NCBI GenBank assembly: GCA_016203335.1
Contig: JACQNA010000080.1
Span: forward strand, 1-11,010
DNA length: 11,010 bases
Reading direction: 5' to 3'
From: Candidatus Woesearchaeota archaeon
GTDB taxonomy: Archaea; Nanobdellota; Nanobdellia; Woesearchaeales; JACQNA01
Shown here: piece after piece, positions 1 through 6,289 of the stretch
Layout of the letters: every line of letters starts with the position of its first letter
How positions within the stretch are numbered: position 1 is the stretch's first letter
The notes under the pieces: model-generated
The model's input: the letters and a program-made list of their open reading frames with translations, nothing else
What the model was told of the DNA's origin: nothing
Databases searched by the model: none
Program-made: the position numbers and the translations under genes

Positions 1-461
1 CCTTCTTCATATTTCTTCTTTTTTTCTGGAAATAATTCCAATGCCTGCGGGAAGTACACCCCGATTAAAGCCTTTGGAGATGCTTGTACGAACTTTTGTA
101 AGAAGAGGGTGAAATACCGTCTAAAATCCTTCCAAGAAATCTCCTTAAGACTAAGATTCTTCACTTTATTATAAAATCTTTCACATTCTTTTGCTTCCTT
201 GTAGCTTTCTGCAGCTATTTTCTGGAGGAACTGTGGATCTTGCTTTATTTTCTCCGCTACAAAACTGAACAAACCTTTAAGATGCTCTTCTGGCGATCTA
301 TACAATGTTGTAATGCGACCATCCCAAACGAAACAGATGTCACTAATTCTCCAATTAAACTGCTTTAAGAATTCATCAACCCAGTCTAAGTACACTATTT
401 GGCAATAAATAACGCTCCAATCTCTATATGCTGAAGCTTCGAAAATTAGTTTTTTATTCAT
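1..461 (-). CDS. Hypothetical protein, partner of the double-swivel protein (3' end outside window)
   Basis: This reading frame starts with ATG at 461-459 and stays open to the left edge, giving about 153 residues beginning MNKKLIFEASAYRDW. The start overlaps the TGA of the upstream gene as ATGA, so the two are almost certainly one operon with translational coupling. The visible part is rich in aromatic and charged residues and predicted largely helical, with no signal peptide or membrane span. Its stretch around residues 40-100 (FVWDGRITTLYRSPEEHLK, then a helix ending ECERFYNKV) resembles residues about 495-545 of the upstream protein (FVDVYYSEEGLRW, then a basic helix ending IERAYTR). I infer a shared accessory domain that precedes or accompanies swivel domains; a swivel domain of its own may lie beyond the window. 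Base composition is AT-rich, like the N-terminal half of its neighbour. Function unknown. Confidence 0.75.
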   Translation of the reverse strand, partial: MNKKLIFEASAYRDWSVIYCQIVYLDWVDEFLKQFNWRISDICFVWDGRITTLYRSPEEHLKGLFSFVAEKIKQDPQFLQKIAAESYKEAKECERFYNKVKNLSLKEISWKDFRRYFTLFLQKFVQASPKALIGVYFPQALELFPEKKKKYEE

Positions 462-2827
462 TTTACCTTCTTCACCACACCAATATACGCATCAACCTCA
501 ACAATATCCCCATCATGCAAAACTTTGGTTGCTATCTTCGTGCCGATGATGCAGGGCTTTTTCATCTCTCTGGCGACGATTGCGGCATGACATAATATCC
601 CGCCTTCGTCGGTGACGATTGCCGCGGCCTTCTTGACTGCAGGTGCCACATCAAGCATAGTCATGGAGGCGACGATGATGTCTCCTTCCTGCACCTTGTT
701 GACTTCCTGGAATCCCATGACAATCCTGGCTACGCCTCTGACGAGTCCTGGAAAAGCGCAGGTTCCCTTTATTTCGCCTGGTTTCTGGATTTCAGGCGCA
801 TCCTTTATCAAGATGCCGTATTCCCGTTCGATTGATTCCCTGGTTACGCCCACGTGCAAGTGATTGGCTGTGAAGATATAATACGCATCCCGCTGTTTGA
901 GCTCGGCTATCGGAGGGATCTTTTTGCTCCTGATCTCGTCTCCGCTGATGACATGGGCATACGCCTTGTATGCAGGAAAGCAGCGTGCAATCGACTTGCG
1001 TATGACCTGCTCGGTTCCTGGTCCGACCTGCTCGGTTGCCTTCCTGAGCGGTTCTAGCGAACGGACGTCTATATCCTTGCTGCTATCAAAAAGGGTCGTG
1101 AGGAACCACATGGCCTCGAGCCAGGGATAAGCTTCCTCGAAATGCTTCAGGAATACGACGAGGCGCGCATAGCCGAGCGCGGTCTGCCGAGTGTACGCTC
1201 TCTCTATCGGAGCGAGCTTCCGCATGAGGACTGTCTCGAGCTTCCTGAAAAAACCCTTTTTTCTGGAACAGGCGATCAATTCCCTCTTTGTCCACCTCAA
1301 TCCTTCCTCGGAGTAATAGACATCGACGAATCCTTTCATCTTTTCATAGATAATGTACGGCTGATAGGGCTGTTTCTTTGCGGTCCATCCCTTCCTATTC
1401 ACGCTCTCTGCGCGGTACCATATCTCGATATTGGCGAGAGAGAAGTCCCGCGAGAACGTCCGGCGGTATGTTTGCGATGCGCCCGGCGCCGACCGCCGCG
1501 CCGCAGAGAGAATAGTTACTATTCCACTATCCGCGTCCACCTCTACGAGGTCGCCGTCTTTGAGAATTTTGGTTGCTATCTTCGTGCCGATGATACAGGG
1601 GATTTTTAACTCTCTTGATACAATGGCTGCGTGGGAGGTAATACCCCCTTCATCGGTTACGATTGCTGCACATTTTTTGAGGTAAGGTGTATATGCGGGG
1701 ACTGTCGCAACTGCAACCAATATCATTCTCTCTTGTAGCTTTGCGATATCACCTCTTTTCGTTAGGATCATTACCCTTCCTTGCACGCGCCCTTTATTTG
1801 CGACAATTCCTTTTATTACCTGAAGTGTTGGCACGGACTCTTCAACGAGGCGTTTGATATCTTTTATCTTTTCTTTTTCATACACAAAATGCAGTTTCCC
1901 ACCATGGTAGTCCAATACGCATTTCTTCTTACTCCTTTTCTCCATTTCATCTCGTGCAGGCACAATACCTCTCTGGAATGCTTTCCTCATTTCATCATGG
2001 GTGAGGTTAATCGCCTGATACACGCTTAAATGAAATTGTGCAGCGATTCTCCTATACAGTGGAAGAAGGTAAAAAAGCGCATGATTCCAAGCATCAACGC
2101 GGTCAGTCCGGATACATGCATATTCATGCAATAACTCACACTTCCTCAAAATTTCCTTGTTCTTTACCAGCAAAATAAATTTATCGAACTGCCTTTTGTT
2201 ATCACTCAATCTTTTTCTTATTCCTTTTATTTCATCTCTGTTTACATTTTTCTTCAATCTCCTGAAATAATCAATCGAATGGGGATGCTCATTGAGAGAG
2301 TAAATATTGAGCCAGTTGTATCTTTTAGCTACCTTTTCTGCGCTTGTTGTTGCTAACATGAATTGCATTTTCTGGAATTGAGTTGGCTGTGATGGGCTGC
2401 TGATAATCTCATATTGCTCAGGAAACATTCTTTGAATATCTTGCTCAATATATTCTGCCAGGGCAAAAGGCATAAAGACATACGGGCTGAAGCCGACTGC
2501 CGTCCGGTAATAATCATTGTAGATCTCCCACAATCTTTGAGAAGGAACATGAGCTATGTGCTGCAGTCTTTTTGCACGGTTTAGCAGTTGCTTTCGTTTC
2601 TGTGCGTACTCTCTTGTATGCCACTCATTTTTTATCGCACGAATAAGAATCCTTCTGAGAAATTTATGATAAGAATCTTGCTCCACATAATAACTCGATT
2701 GCATTTCGTCGACAGGAACCGTAATAAACCTTTTGAGCCCTTGTTGATGCGCATAATCAACAAATGGCAACTCTCGTGCAACCGAACTTGGCCTTGTTGC
2801 CCATCGAACAAATGATTGCCGCCTCAT
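458..2827 (-). CDS. Protein with two PEP-utilising mobile (phosphohistidine swivel) domains
   Basis: The 789-residue protein carries two PEP-utilising mobile domains (PF00391 type) at about residues 335-440 and 683-789. Each has the signature DEGGI..HAAIV.RE..PCIIGT, with the presumed phospho-accepting histidines at H399 and H747. In PEP synthase and pyruvate phosphate dikinase this domain carries phosphate between an ATP-grasp site and a PEP/pyruvate barrel; neither partner domain is present here. Residues 1-335 are a basic, mainly helical region, and residues 450-683 are a second helical region. The chain thus reads as two (helical plus swivel) units, and the final swivel domain ends exactly at the C-terminus. 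The ATG at 2827 is preceded by GGAG at 5-nt spacing and lies about 26 nt from a TATA-like box. The stop overlaps the next gene as ATGA. The C-terminal half is visibly more GC-rich than the N-terminal half. A phosphotransfer role is inferred; substrate unknown. Confidence 0.85.
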   Translation of the reverse strand: MRRQSFVRWATRPSSVARELPFVDYAHQQGLKRFITVPVDEMQSSYYVEQDSYHKFLRRILIRAIKNEWHTREYAQKRKQLLNRAKRLQHIAHVPSQRLWEIYNDYYRTAVGFSPYVFMPFALAEYIEQDIQRMFPEQYEIISSPSQPTQFQKMQFMLATTSAEKVAKRYNWLNIYSLNEHPHSIDYFRRLKKNVNRDEIKGIRKRLSDNKRQFDKFILLVKNKEILRKCELLHEYACIRTDRVDAWNHALFYLLPLYRRIAAQFHLSVYQAINLTHDEMRKAFQRGIVPARDEMEKRSKKKCVLDYHGGKLHFVYEKEKIKDIKRLVEESVPTLQVIKGIVANKGRVQGRVMILTKRGDIAKLQERMILVAVATVPAYTPYLKKCAAIVTDEGGITSHAAIVSRELKIPCIIGTKIATKILKDGDLVEVDADSGIVTILSAARRSAPGASQTYRRTFSRDFSLANIEIWYRAESVNRKGWTAKKQPYQPYIIYEKMKGFVDVYYSEEGLRWTKRELIACSRKKGFFRKLETVLMRKLAPIERAYTRQTALGYARLVVFLKHFEEAYPWLEAMWFLTTLFDSSKDIDVRSLEPLRKATEQVGPGTEQVIRKSIARCFPAYKAYAHVISGDEIRSKKIPPIAELKQRDAYYIFTANHLHVGVTRESIEREYGILIKDAPEIQKPGEIKGTCAFPGLVRGVARIVMGFQEVNKVQEGDIIVASMTMLDVAPAVKKAAAIVTDEGGILCHAAIVAREMKKPCIIGTKIATKVLHDGDIVEVDAYIGVVKKVK

Positions 2828-2848
2828 CCTCTCTCTCCATTACCAATT

Positions 2849-2857
2849 AGTCATATA
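2849..2857 (-). promoter_or_regulatory. TATA-like box for the double-swivel operon
   Basis: On the minus strand TCTTATATGAC lies between the end of the tRNA gene and the ATG at 2827, centred about 26 nt upstream of that ATG. This fits archaeal box A driving a leaderless or nearly leaderless mRNA. Read-through from the tRNA promoter is an alternative, since the tRNA ends only 33 nt upstream of the start codon. Confidence 0.45.
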
Positions 2858-2860
2858 AGA

Positions 2861-2957
2861 TGTGGGGAGGAGGACTTTCGCTGCTGTTTCGAACCCCCGT
2901 AGGCACTGAGCCACCAGGTCCTAAGCCTGGCCCGTTTGGCCGCTCCGGCATCCCCAC
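2861..2957 (-). tRNA. tRNA-Leu(UAG) with a 13-nt intron in the T-loop
   Basis: On the minus strand the gene folds as acceptor stem GTGGGGA/TCCCCAC with A73, D stem CCG/CGG, and anticodon stem CCAGG/CCTGG around loop CTTAGGA. The anticodon is UAG at 2923-2921. A long variable arm (GGC/GCC stem) marks a class II tRNA, and leucine identity fits the anticodon and A73. No CCA is encoded. The T stem GGGGG/CCTCC (one G-U pair) closes a 20-nt loop instead of 7. Removing 2887-2875 restores the canonical loop TTCGAAT. The mature tRNA would be 84 nt before CCA addition. A box A lies upstream at 2980-2990. Confidence 0.93.
2875..2887 (-). other. tRNA intron at position 59/60 (minimal bulge-helix-loop)
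   Basis: The intron ACAGCAGCGAAAG is defined by structure. The T stem is the outer helix. The exon bases TTCG pair with intron CGAA as the 4-bp central helix. A 3-nt bulge AGT lies on the 3' side, and AAA opens the other bulge. Cutting after the second base of each bulge removes exactly these 13 bases and leaves TTCGAA joined to T, the consensus T-loop. The inner helix is missing, so this is a relaxed bulge-helix-loop rather than a full bulge-helix-bulge. Relaxed motifs are known to need the broader-specificity heteromeric or epsilon2-type splicing endonucleases. Confidence 0.88.
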
Positions 2958-2979
2958 AGAGCTGTTGAGGTGCAGGCGC

Positions 2980-2990
2980 TTTAAATAATT
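2980..2990 (-). promoter_or_regulatory. Box A (TATA) promoter of tRNA-Leu
   Basis: Minus-strand AATTATTTAAA followed by GCGCC is centred about 28 nt upstream of the tRNA 5' end at 2957, the normal distance for an archaeal box A to a transcript starting at or just before the mature 5' end. Confidence 0.65.
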
Positions 2991-3037
2991 ACCGGCTTCT
3001 GCTGGCTAGCTTGCCTTATGCCTCCCCCAAGCGCAAG

Positions 3038-3048
3038 GCTTAAATATG
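3038..3048 (+). promoter_or_regulatory. Box A promoter of the vapBC operon
   Basis: GCTTAAATATG is centred about 26 nt upstream of position 3069. This predicts a leader of about a dozen bases containing the GGTGA ribosome binding site at 3070-3074, six bases ahead of the ATG at 3081. The promoter is divergent to the tRNA-Leu promoter. Confidence 0.6.
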
Positions 3049-3080
3049 TGCTGCCACATAGTTATGTATGGTGAAGCCAG

Positions 3081-3314
3081 ATGGGAAACATGACCTTGTC
3101 CATACCAGACGACATACAGCGGGAGATGAAGCACTTCTCTGAAGTCAAGTGGAGCGAAGTGGCCAGGAAAGCGATACAAGAGCGCCTCGAAACATTGCTG
3201 CTTGCTGAAAGGCTAGCGCAGAAGAGCAAACTCACGCAGAAGGATGTTGATGCCTTCAGCAAGAAAATAAAATCATTAGCGGCACAGAGGTTTGTCCGTG
3301 CACATCATCATTGA
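3081..3314 (+). CDS. vapB: VapB-type antitoxin, ribbon-helix-helix family
   Basis: This 77-residue protein has an N-terminal ribbon-helix-helix fold. The strand is NMTLSIPDDIQREM and the helices are WSEVARKAIQERLETLLLAERL. The charged C-terminal tail (about residues 50-77) would wrap the partner toxin. In this family the N-terminus binds the operon's own promoter and the tail neutralises a PIN-domain RNase. GGTGA lies six bases before the chosen ATG; a second in-frame ATG at 3090 is also possible. The stop lies inside the start of the following PIN-domain gene, so the pair overlaps by 17 nt, a typical vapBC arrangement. Autoregulation is inferred from the family. Confidence 0.85.
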   Translation: MGNMTLSIPDDIQREMKHFSEVKWSEVARKAIQERLETLLLAERLAQKSKLTQKDVDAFSKKIKSLAAQRFVRAHHH

Positions 3315-3711
3315 TTCCAACGTCTTATTCTCCGCAATAATCAAAGATTCTACCACCCGCAGGCTTATTCTTGAATACCCAGATTTCTTTTTATTTCCCG
3401 CCTACATCTTTGAGGAAATGAACAGGCACAAAGAAGAATTAGCGGCAAAATCAAAGATGGATGAAATGGAATTCCATCAATTATTTGGCCTGATGCTCCA
3501 GAAGATGGCTGTTGTCCCCTTTGCGGTGTCTGACCAGTATCATGATGATGCGCAACGATTAGCGAAGCGCGTTGGGTCTCCAGAGGATGTCGAGTTCTTT
3601 GCTTGTGCACTCGCATATCCGGGAAGCGTAATCTGGTCAAATGATGCTCGGCTCAAAAACCAATCACAGATACGGGTTATCAGCACCGCGGAAGCAATGA
3701 AAATACTCTAA
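3298..3711 (+). CDS. vapC: VapC-type PIN-domain ribonuclease toxin
   Basis: The gene encodes a 137-residue PIN-domain protein, expected to be a Mg2+-dependent ribonuclease held inactive by the antitoxin encoded just upstream. The acidic active-site set is visible: D6 in HIIIDSNVL, E39/E40 in IFEEMNRHKEEL, D97 and E99 in SPEDVEFFACALA, and D116 in WSNDARL. Length is normal for VapC. I chose GTG at 3298 because GAGG at 3287-3290 lies seven bases before it. The in-frame TTG at 3292 would put the same site only one base away. The start sits inside the antitoxin's last codons, so synthesis is probably coupled. A pyrimidine-rich tract follows about 20-60 nt after the stop. The family call is firm; the RNA target cannot be read from sequence. 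Confidence 0.87.
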   Translation: MHIIIDSNVLFSAIIKDSTTRRLILEYPDFFLFPAYIFEEMNRHKEELAAKSKMDEMEFHQLFGLMLQKMAVVPFAVSDQYHDDAQRLAKRVGSPEDVEFFACALAYPGSVIWSNDARLKNQSQIRVISTAEAMKIL

Positions 3712-3729
3712 CAGCTACCAGCACCACAT

Positions 3730-3765
3730 AGACCTTTTGTCCTTCCCCCTTTCCTCATTCTCCCA
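3730..3765 (+). terminator. Pyrimidine-rich tract, likely terminator of vapBC
   Basis: An almost unbroken run of C and T with several T clusters (ccttttgtccttccccc and following) lies 20-55 nt after the vapC stop and before the next promoter. Archaeal transcription commonly ends at T-rich non-template tracts without hairpins. This is suggestive only. Confidence 0.35.
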
Positions 3766-3801
3766 TCCATATACTCCCGAGCATATATGCCACCAGCATA
3801 A

Positions 3802-3811
3802 TCTTTAATAA
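3802..3811 (+). promoter_or_regulatory. Box A upstream of the small membrane protein gene
   Basis: TCTTTAATAA is centred about 28 nt upstream of the ATG at 3835, which would make the mRNA nearly leaderless. A second AT-rich motif, ATATATG at 3783-3789, is further away and less well placed. Confidence 0.45.
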
Positions 3812-3834
3812 TCCCTTCCTGATTTGTGCAGCCT

Positions 3835-4080
3835 ATGGAGTATCAGGATACCGAGGGGCACAAATACCAGATCAGCTATTCCCAGGAGCTCCAGCAGAAG
3901 ATTGTGCAGCAGCTGAATGCCGGCCAGCGGATGCAGCGGCGCACCATGAAGCTGATGCTGGTGCTTATCTTCCTGTTTGCGATTATCCTGGTAGTCGCTT
4001 TAGTCTCCTTTGTCTACCTTGACCAGCGCGATGCGATTACCCATGCGGGCAGATTATTGTTCTGCAGGGGAGCATTTTAA
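3835..4080 (+). CDS. Small single-span membrane protein, unknown function
   Basis: This 81-residue protein has a polar, glutamine-rich N-terminal region (residues 1-38, with the probable helix QELQQKIVQQLNAGQRMQRR). One hydrophobic segment at about residues 39-62 follows, then a short tail DQRDAITHAGRLLFCRGAF. The basic cluster RMQRR just before the span suggests the N-terminus faces the cytoplasm. I chose ATG at 3835 because of the promoter distance; GTG at 3826 in the same frame would add three residues. No family is recognised. It lies 45 nt ahead of the glycosyltransferase gene, but a separate promoter sits in that gap, so membership of the same operon is uncertain. Confidence 0.6.
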   Translation: MEYQDTEGHKYQISYSQELQQKIVQQLNAGQRMQRRTMKLMLVLIFLFAIILVVALVSFVYLDQRDAITHAGRLLFCRGAF

Positions 4081-4093
4081 GATATCCTCGATA

Positions 4094-4102
4094 CCTTTAA
4101 AT
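4094..4102 (+). promoter_or_regulatory. Box A of the glycosyltransferase operon
   Basis: CCTTTAAAT is centred about 28 nt upstream of the ATG at 4126. A start of transcription at or very near the ATG is expected. No ribosome binding site is visible before this ATG, which fits a leaderless message. Confidence 0.6.
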
Positions 4103-4125
4103 GGGGCATTGCCTTTTTCTCCCCT

Positions 4126-4797
4126 ATGCTTTCCCTGGTGATACCTGCCCATAATGAGGAGCGGCGGATCATTCCGGTTATCCGCAGCTTTCTCCGGTAT
4201 TTTTCCGGCATCGAAGTCATTGTGGTGGATAACGGCAGCACTGACGCAACCGACCTGATGGTGCGGAGGATGAGGGATTCCCGGGTACGGCTGCTTTCTT
4301 TTCCTGAGAAGCTCGGGAAGGGCGGCGCCATTCTCCGGGGATTCCGCGCGGCACAGGGAGATATCATCGGCTTTTCCGACGCTGACCAGGCGGTTGCGCC
4401 TGCTGATTTCCAGCGGCTGATTAAGCATACCCGGCACGCGGATGCTGCCATCGGCTCCCGCAGGGTTGCCGGAAGCACCATTATGGTGCGGCAGCCATCC
4501 TCGAGGAGATTCTTCAGCAGGGGATTCAATATCCTGGTGAATCTGCTGTTTCATCTCCATATCCATGATACCCAATGCGGGGCAAAGGTGTTCCGGCGGG
4601 AGGCGCTGCTCCATGCCCTTCCTCTGGTGCATACCACTGGCTTTGCCTTTGATGTTGAGCTGCTCTGGCGGCTGAAGCAGAAGGGATATTCCGTTGTCGA
4701 GGTTCCCGTGGCCTGGAGGCATGAGCCCGGAGGGAGCTTCCGCCTCACTGCGATGCCGGAGATGCTTATTGCGCTGCTGAAAATCAGGTTTTCATGA
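4126..4797 (+). CDS. GT2 glycosyltransferase, dolichyl/polyprenyl-phosphate hexose synthase-like
   Basis: This 223-residue GT-A fold transferase resembles the ALG5/DPM1 group, which move a hexose from UDP-glucose or GDP-mannose to a polyprenyl (dolichyl) phosphate at the cytoplasmic membrane face. Visible motifs are VIPAHNEE (5-12), VVDNGSTDAT (33-42), GKGGAILRG (64-72), the metal-binding FSDAD (83-87), IGSRR (109-113), DTQCGAKVF (148-156) and GFAFDVELL (172-180). The second motif has Asn where most members have Asp (usual DDGS). The protein ends after the catalytic domain with no membrane spans, the length of a minimal family member. Two GT-C enzymes that would use a lipid-linked sugar follow immediately. 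The sugar and the exact lipid cannot be told from sequence. Confidence 0.88.
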   Translation: MLSLVIPAHNEERRIIPVIRSFLRYFSGIEVIVVDNGSTDATDLMVRRMRDSRVRLLSFPEKLGKGGAILRGFRAAQGDIIGFSDADQAVAPADFQRLIKHTRHADAAIGSRRVAGSTIMVRQPSSRRFFSRGFNILVNLLFHLHIHDTQCGAKVFRREALLHALPLVHTTGFAFDVELLWRLKQKGYSVVEVPVAWRHEPGGSFRLTAMPEMLIALLKIRFS

Positions 4798-4798
4798 G

Positions 4799-6289
4799 AT
4801 GTGGTATTCCATGGGCAACAACACCAGATTCCTTTTCATGGGCATTATTGCTGTTGCAGCACTTCTCCGGCTCTTATTCCTGGGGAGCATTCCTGCAGGG
4901 GTGTATGCGGATGAGGCATCATCCGGCTATGATGCGTTTTCTGTCCTGAAAACCGGCAGCGACCGGCATGGGGATTTCCTCCCCCTCTTGTTTCGCTCAT
5001 TCGGCGACTACATCCCGCCAGTATACAACTACAGCATCATCCCTTTTGTCGCAGTCTTCGACCTTAATGCCTGGAGCATCCGGCTGCCTGCTGCATTGTT
5101 TGGGATTGGCGGCGTTATCCTTGTCTTTTTCATTACCCGGAAGCTTGCATCCGAGCAGGTAGCCCTCCTCGCTGCCTTTTTTGCTGCGGTTTCGCCCTGG
5201 CACCTGCAGTTCAGCAGGATGGCATTTCCCGCGATCTCACTCTCGTTCTTCTTTTTGCTTTCCTTTTTCTTCCTGCTGAAATCCAGGGAGGATTCGCGCT
5301 ACCTGATTCCTGCTGCACTTGCCATTGGTGTATCCTTCCATACCTATGCGGTCGCCAAGCTCTTTATACCGTTATTTGTCCTTGGATTCTTCCTGATCTA
5401 CCGAAAATCATTCTCCCCGCGCTCGGTGCTGCTCTTTGGAGCGATTGCTGCGTTGCTTGCCGCACCTGCGTATTACCTGAGTTTTTTCGGACCGGGAAAC
5501 GAGCGATTCTCACAGGTTTCGATATTCGCTGAGGAGCAGCCGCTGCGGCTATTCATTACCAATTACCTTTCTCATTTCTCCCCTGATTTCTTATTTATAT
5601 CCGGCGACAGCAACCTGCGCCACAGCATCAAGGGGTTTGGACAGCTGCACTGGTTCCTGCTGCCGTTCATCCTCATCGGATTATTCCTGCTGTTGAGGAA
5701 TATCCACAAGCCTTCTCATCAGCTGCTCCTGCTTTGGCTGCTGCTCTTTCCGGTCGCTGCATCATTGACTGCCGAGGGAAACCCGCACGCAGTGAGGGGC
5801 ATTGTTGCAGTGCCCCTGTTTGAGATCATCGCAGGAATTGGCGGCATTGCTTTGTACAGGCATATTTCCTCCAGAACCGCTGCACTGCTTCTTGCCGGGA
5901 TTTTTATTATTGGAGCAGCTGCTAATATCTTCGCCTATGAAAAATCCTATCTTATTGCTTATCCCCGATACTCAAAAGATTTATTCCAAGACAAGCTTGC
6001 CGATGCCTTTGCCGCGCTTGCAGCCCGGGAGGAATCCTATGACCAGGTTATCATCTCTGATTCCATACTGCCGGAGACTGAAATATACATCTTATTTTAT
6101 ACGAGATACGATCCTGCTGCTTACCAGCAGAGCAAGCTTGCAAGAAGCAAATATCTGGTTGATAATATCTGGATTCATCCGTACAACCTGCGCTTCCTTT
6201 ACCTGACCATGCCGTATGAGCTGAAGGATATTCCTGCGCAGGAGACTATCCGCTATGATGATGGAGAGCCCGCGTTCAAGATCGTATAA
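4799..6289 (+). CDS. GT-C (GT39/PMT-like) membrane glycosyltransferase
   Basis: This 496-residue polytopic protein has about a dozen hydrophobic segments starting at residue 11. The first extracytoplasmic loop holds the GT-C acidic motif VYADEASSGYDAF (D38-E39), followed by TGSDRHGDFLP and FRSFGDYIPPVYNY, typical of archaeal and bacterial PMT_2/GT39-type enzymes. These transfer a sugar from a polyprenyl-phosphate donor to an acceptor outside the membrane. A hydrophilic C-terminal domain of about 110 residues follows the last span. The start lies one base after the preceding stop, so the genes are probably co-transcribed. The ATG at 4811 (M5) is an alternative; neither has a strong ribosome binding site. 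The acceptor (protein, lipid or S-layer glycan) is not determinable. Confidence 0.87.
   Translation: MWYSMGNNTRFLFMGIIAVAALLRLLFLGSIPAGVYADEASSGYDAFSVLKTGSDRHGDFLPLLFRSFGDYIPPVYNYSIIPFVAVFDLNAWSIRLPAALFGIGGVILVFFITRKLASEQVALLAAFFAAVSPWHLQFSRMAFPAISLSFFFLLSFFFLLKSREDSRYLIPAALAIGVSFHTYAVAKLFIPLFVLGFFLIYRKSFSPRSVLLFGAIAALLAAPAYYLSFFGPGNERFSQVSIFAEEQPLRLFITNYLSHFSPDFLFISGDSNLRHSIKGFGQLHWFLLPFILIGLFLLLRNIHKPSHQLLLLWLLLFPVAASLTAEGNPHAVRGIVAVPLFEIIAGIGGIALYRHISSRTAALLLAGIFIIGAAANIFAYEKSYLIAYPRYSKDLFQDKLADAFAALAAREESYDQVIISDSILPETEIYILFYTRYDPAAYQQSKLARSKYLVDNIWIHPYNLRFLYLTMPYELKDIPAQETIRYDDGEPAFKIV

Noticed and set aside
1142..1609. 155-residue plus-strand frame opposite the double-swivel gene
   Set aside because: It is antisense to the conserved swivel-domain gene, and its composition looks non-coding.
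2861..2957. Possibility that the tRNA-Leu is a broken pseudogene because the T-arm looks disrupted
   Set aside because: Removing the 13 bases predicted by the bulge-helix structure restores a perfect T-loop, and all stems pair.
4054..4722. 222-residue minus-strand frame opposite the GT2 gene
   Set aside because: Shadow frame: Pro/His/Gln-rich with no motifs, while the plus strand holds a textbook GT2 enzyme.
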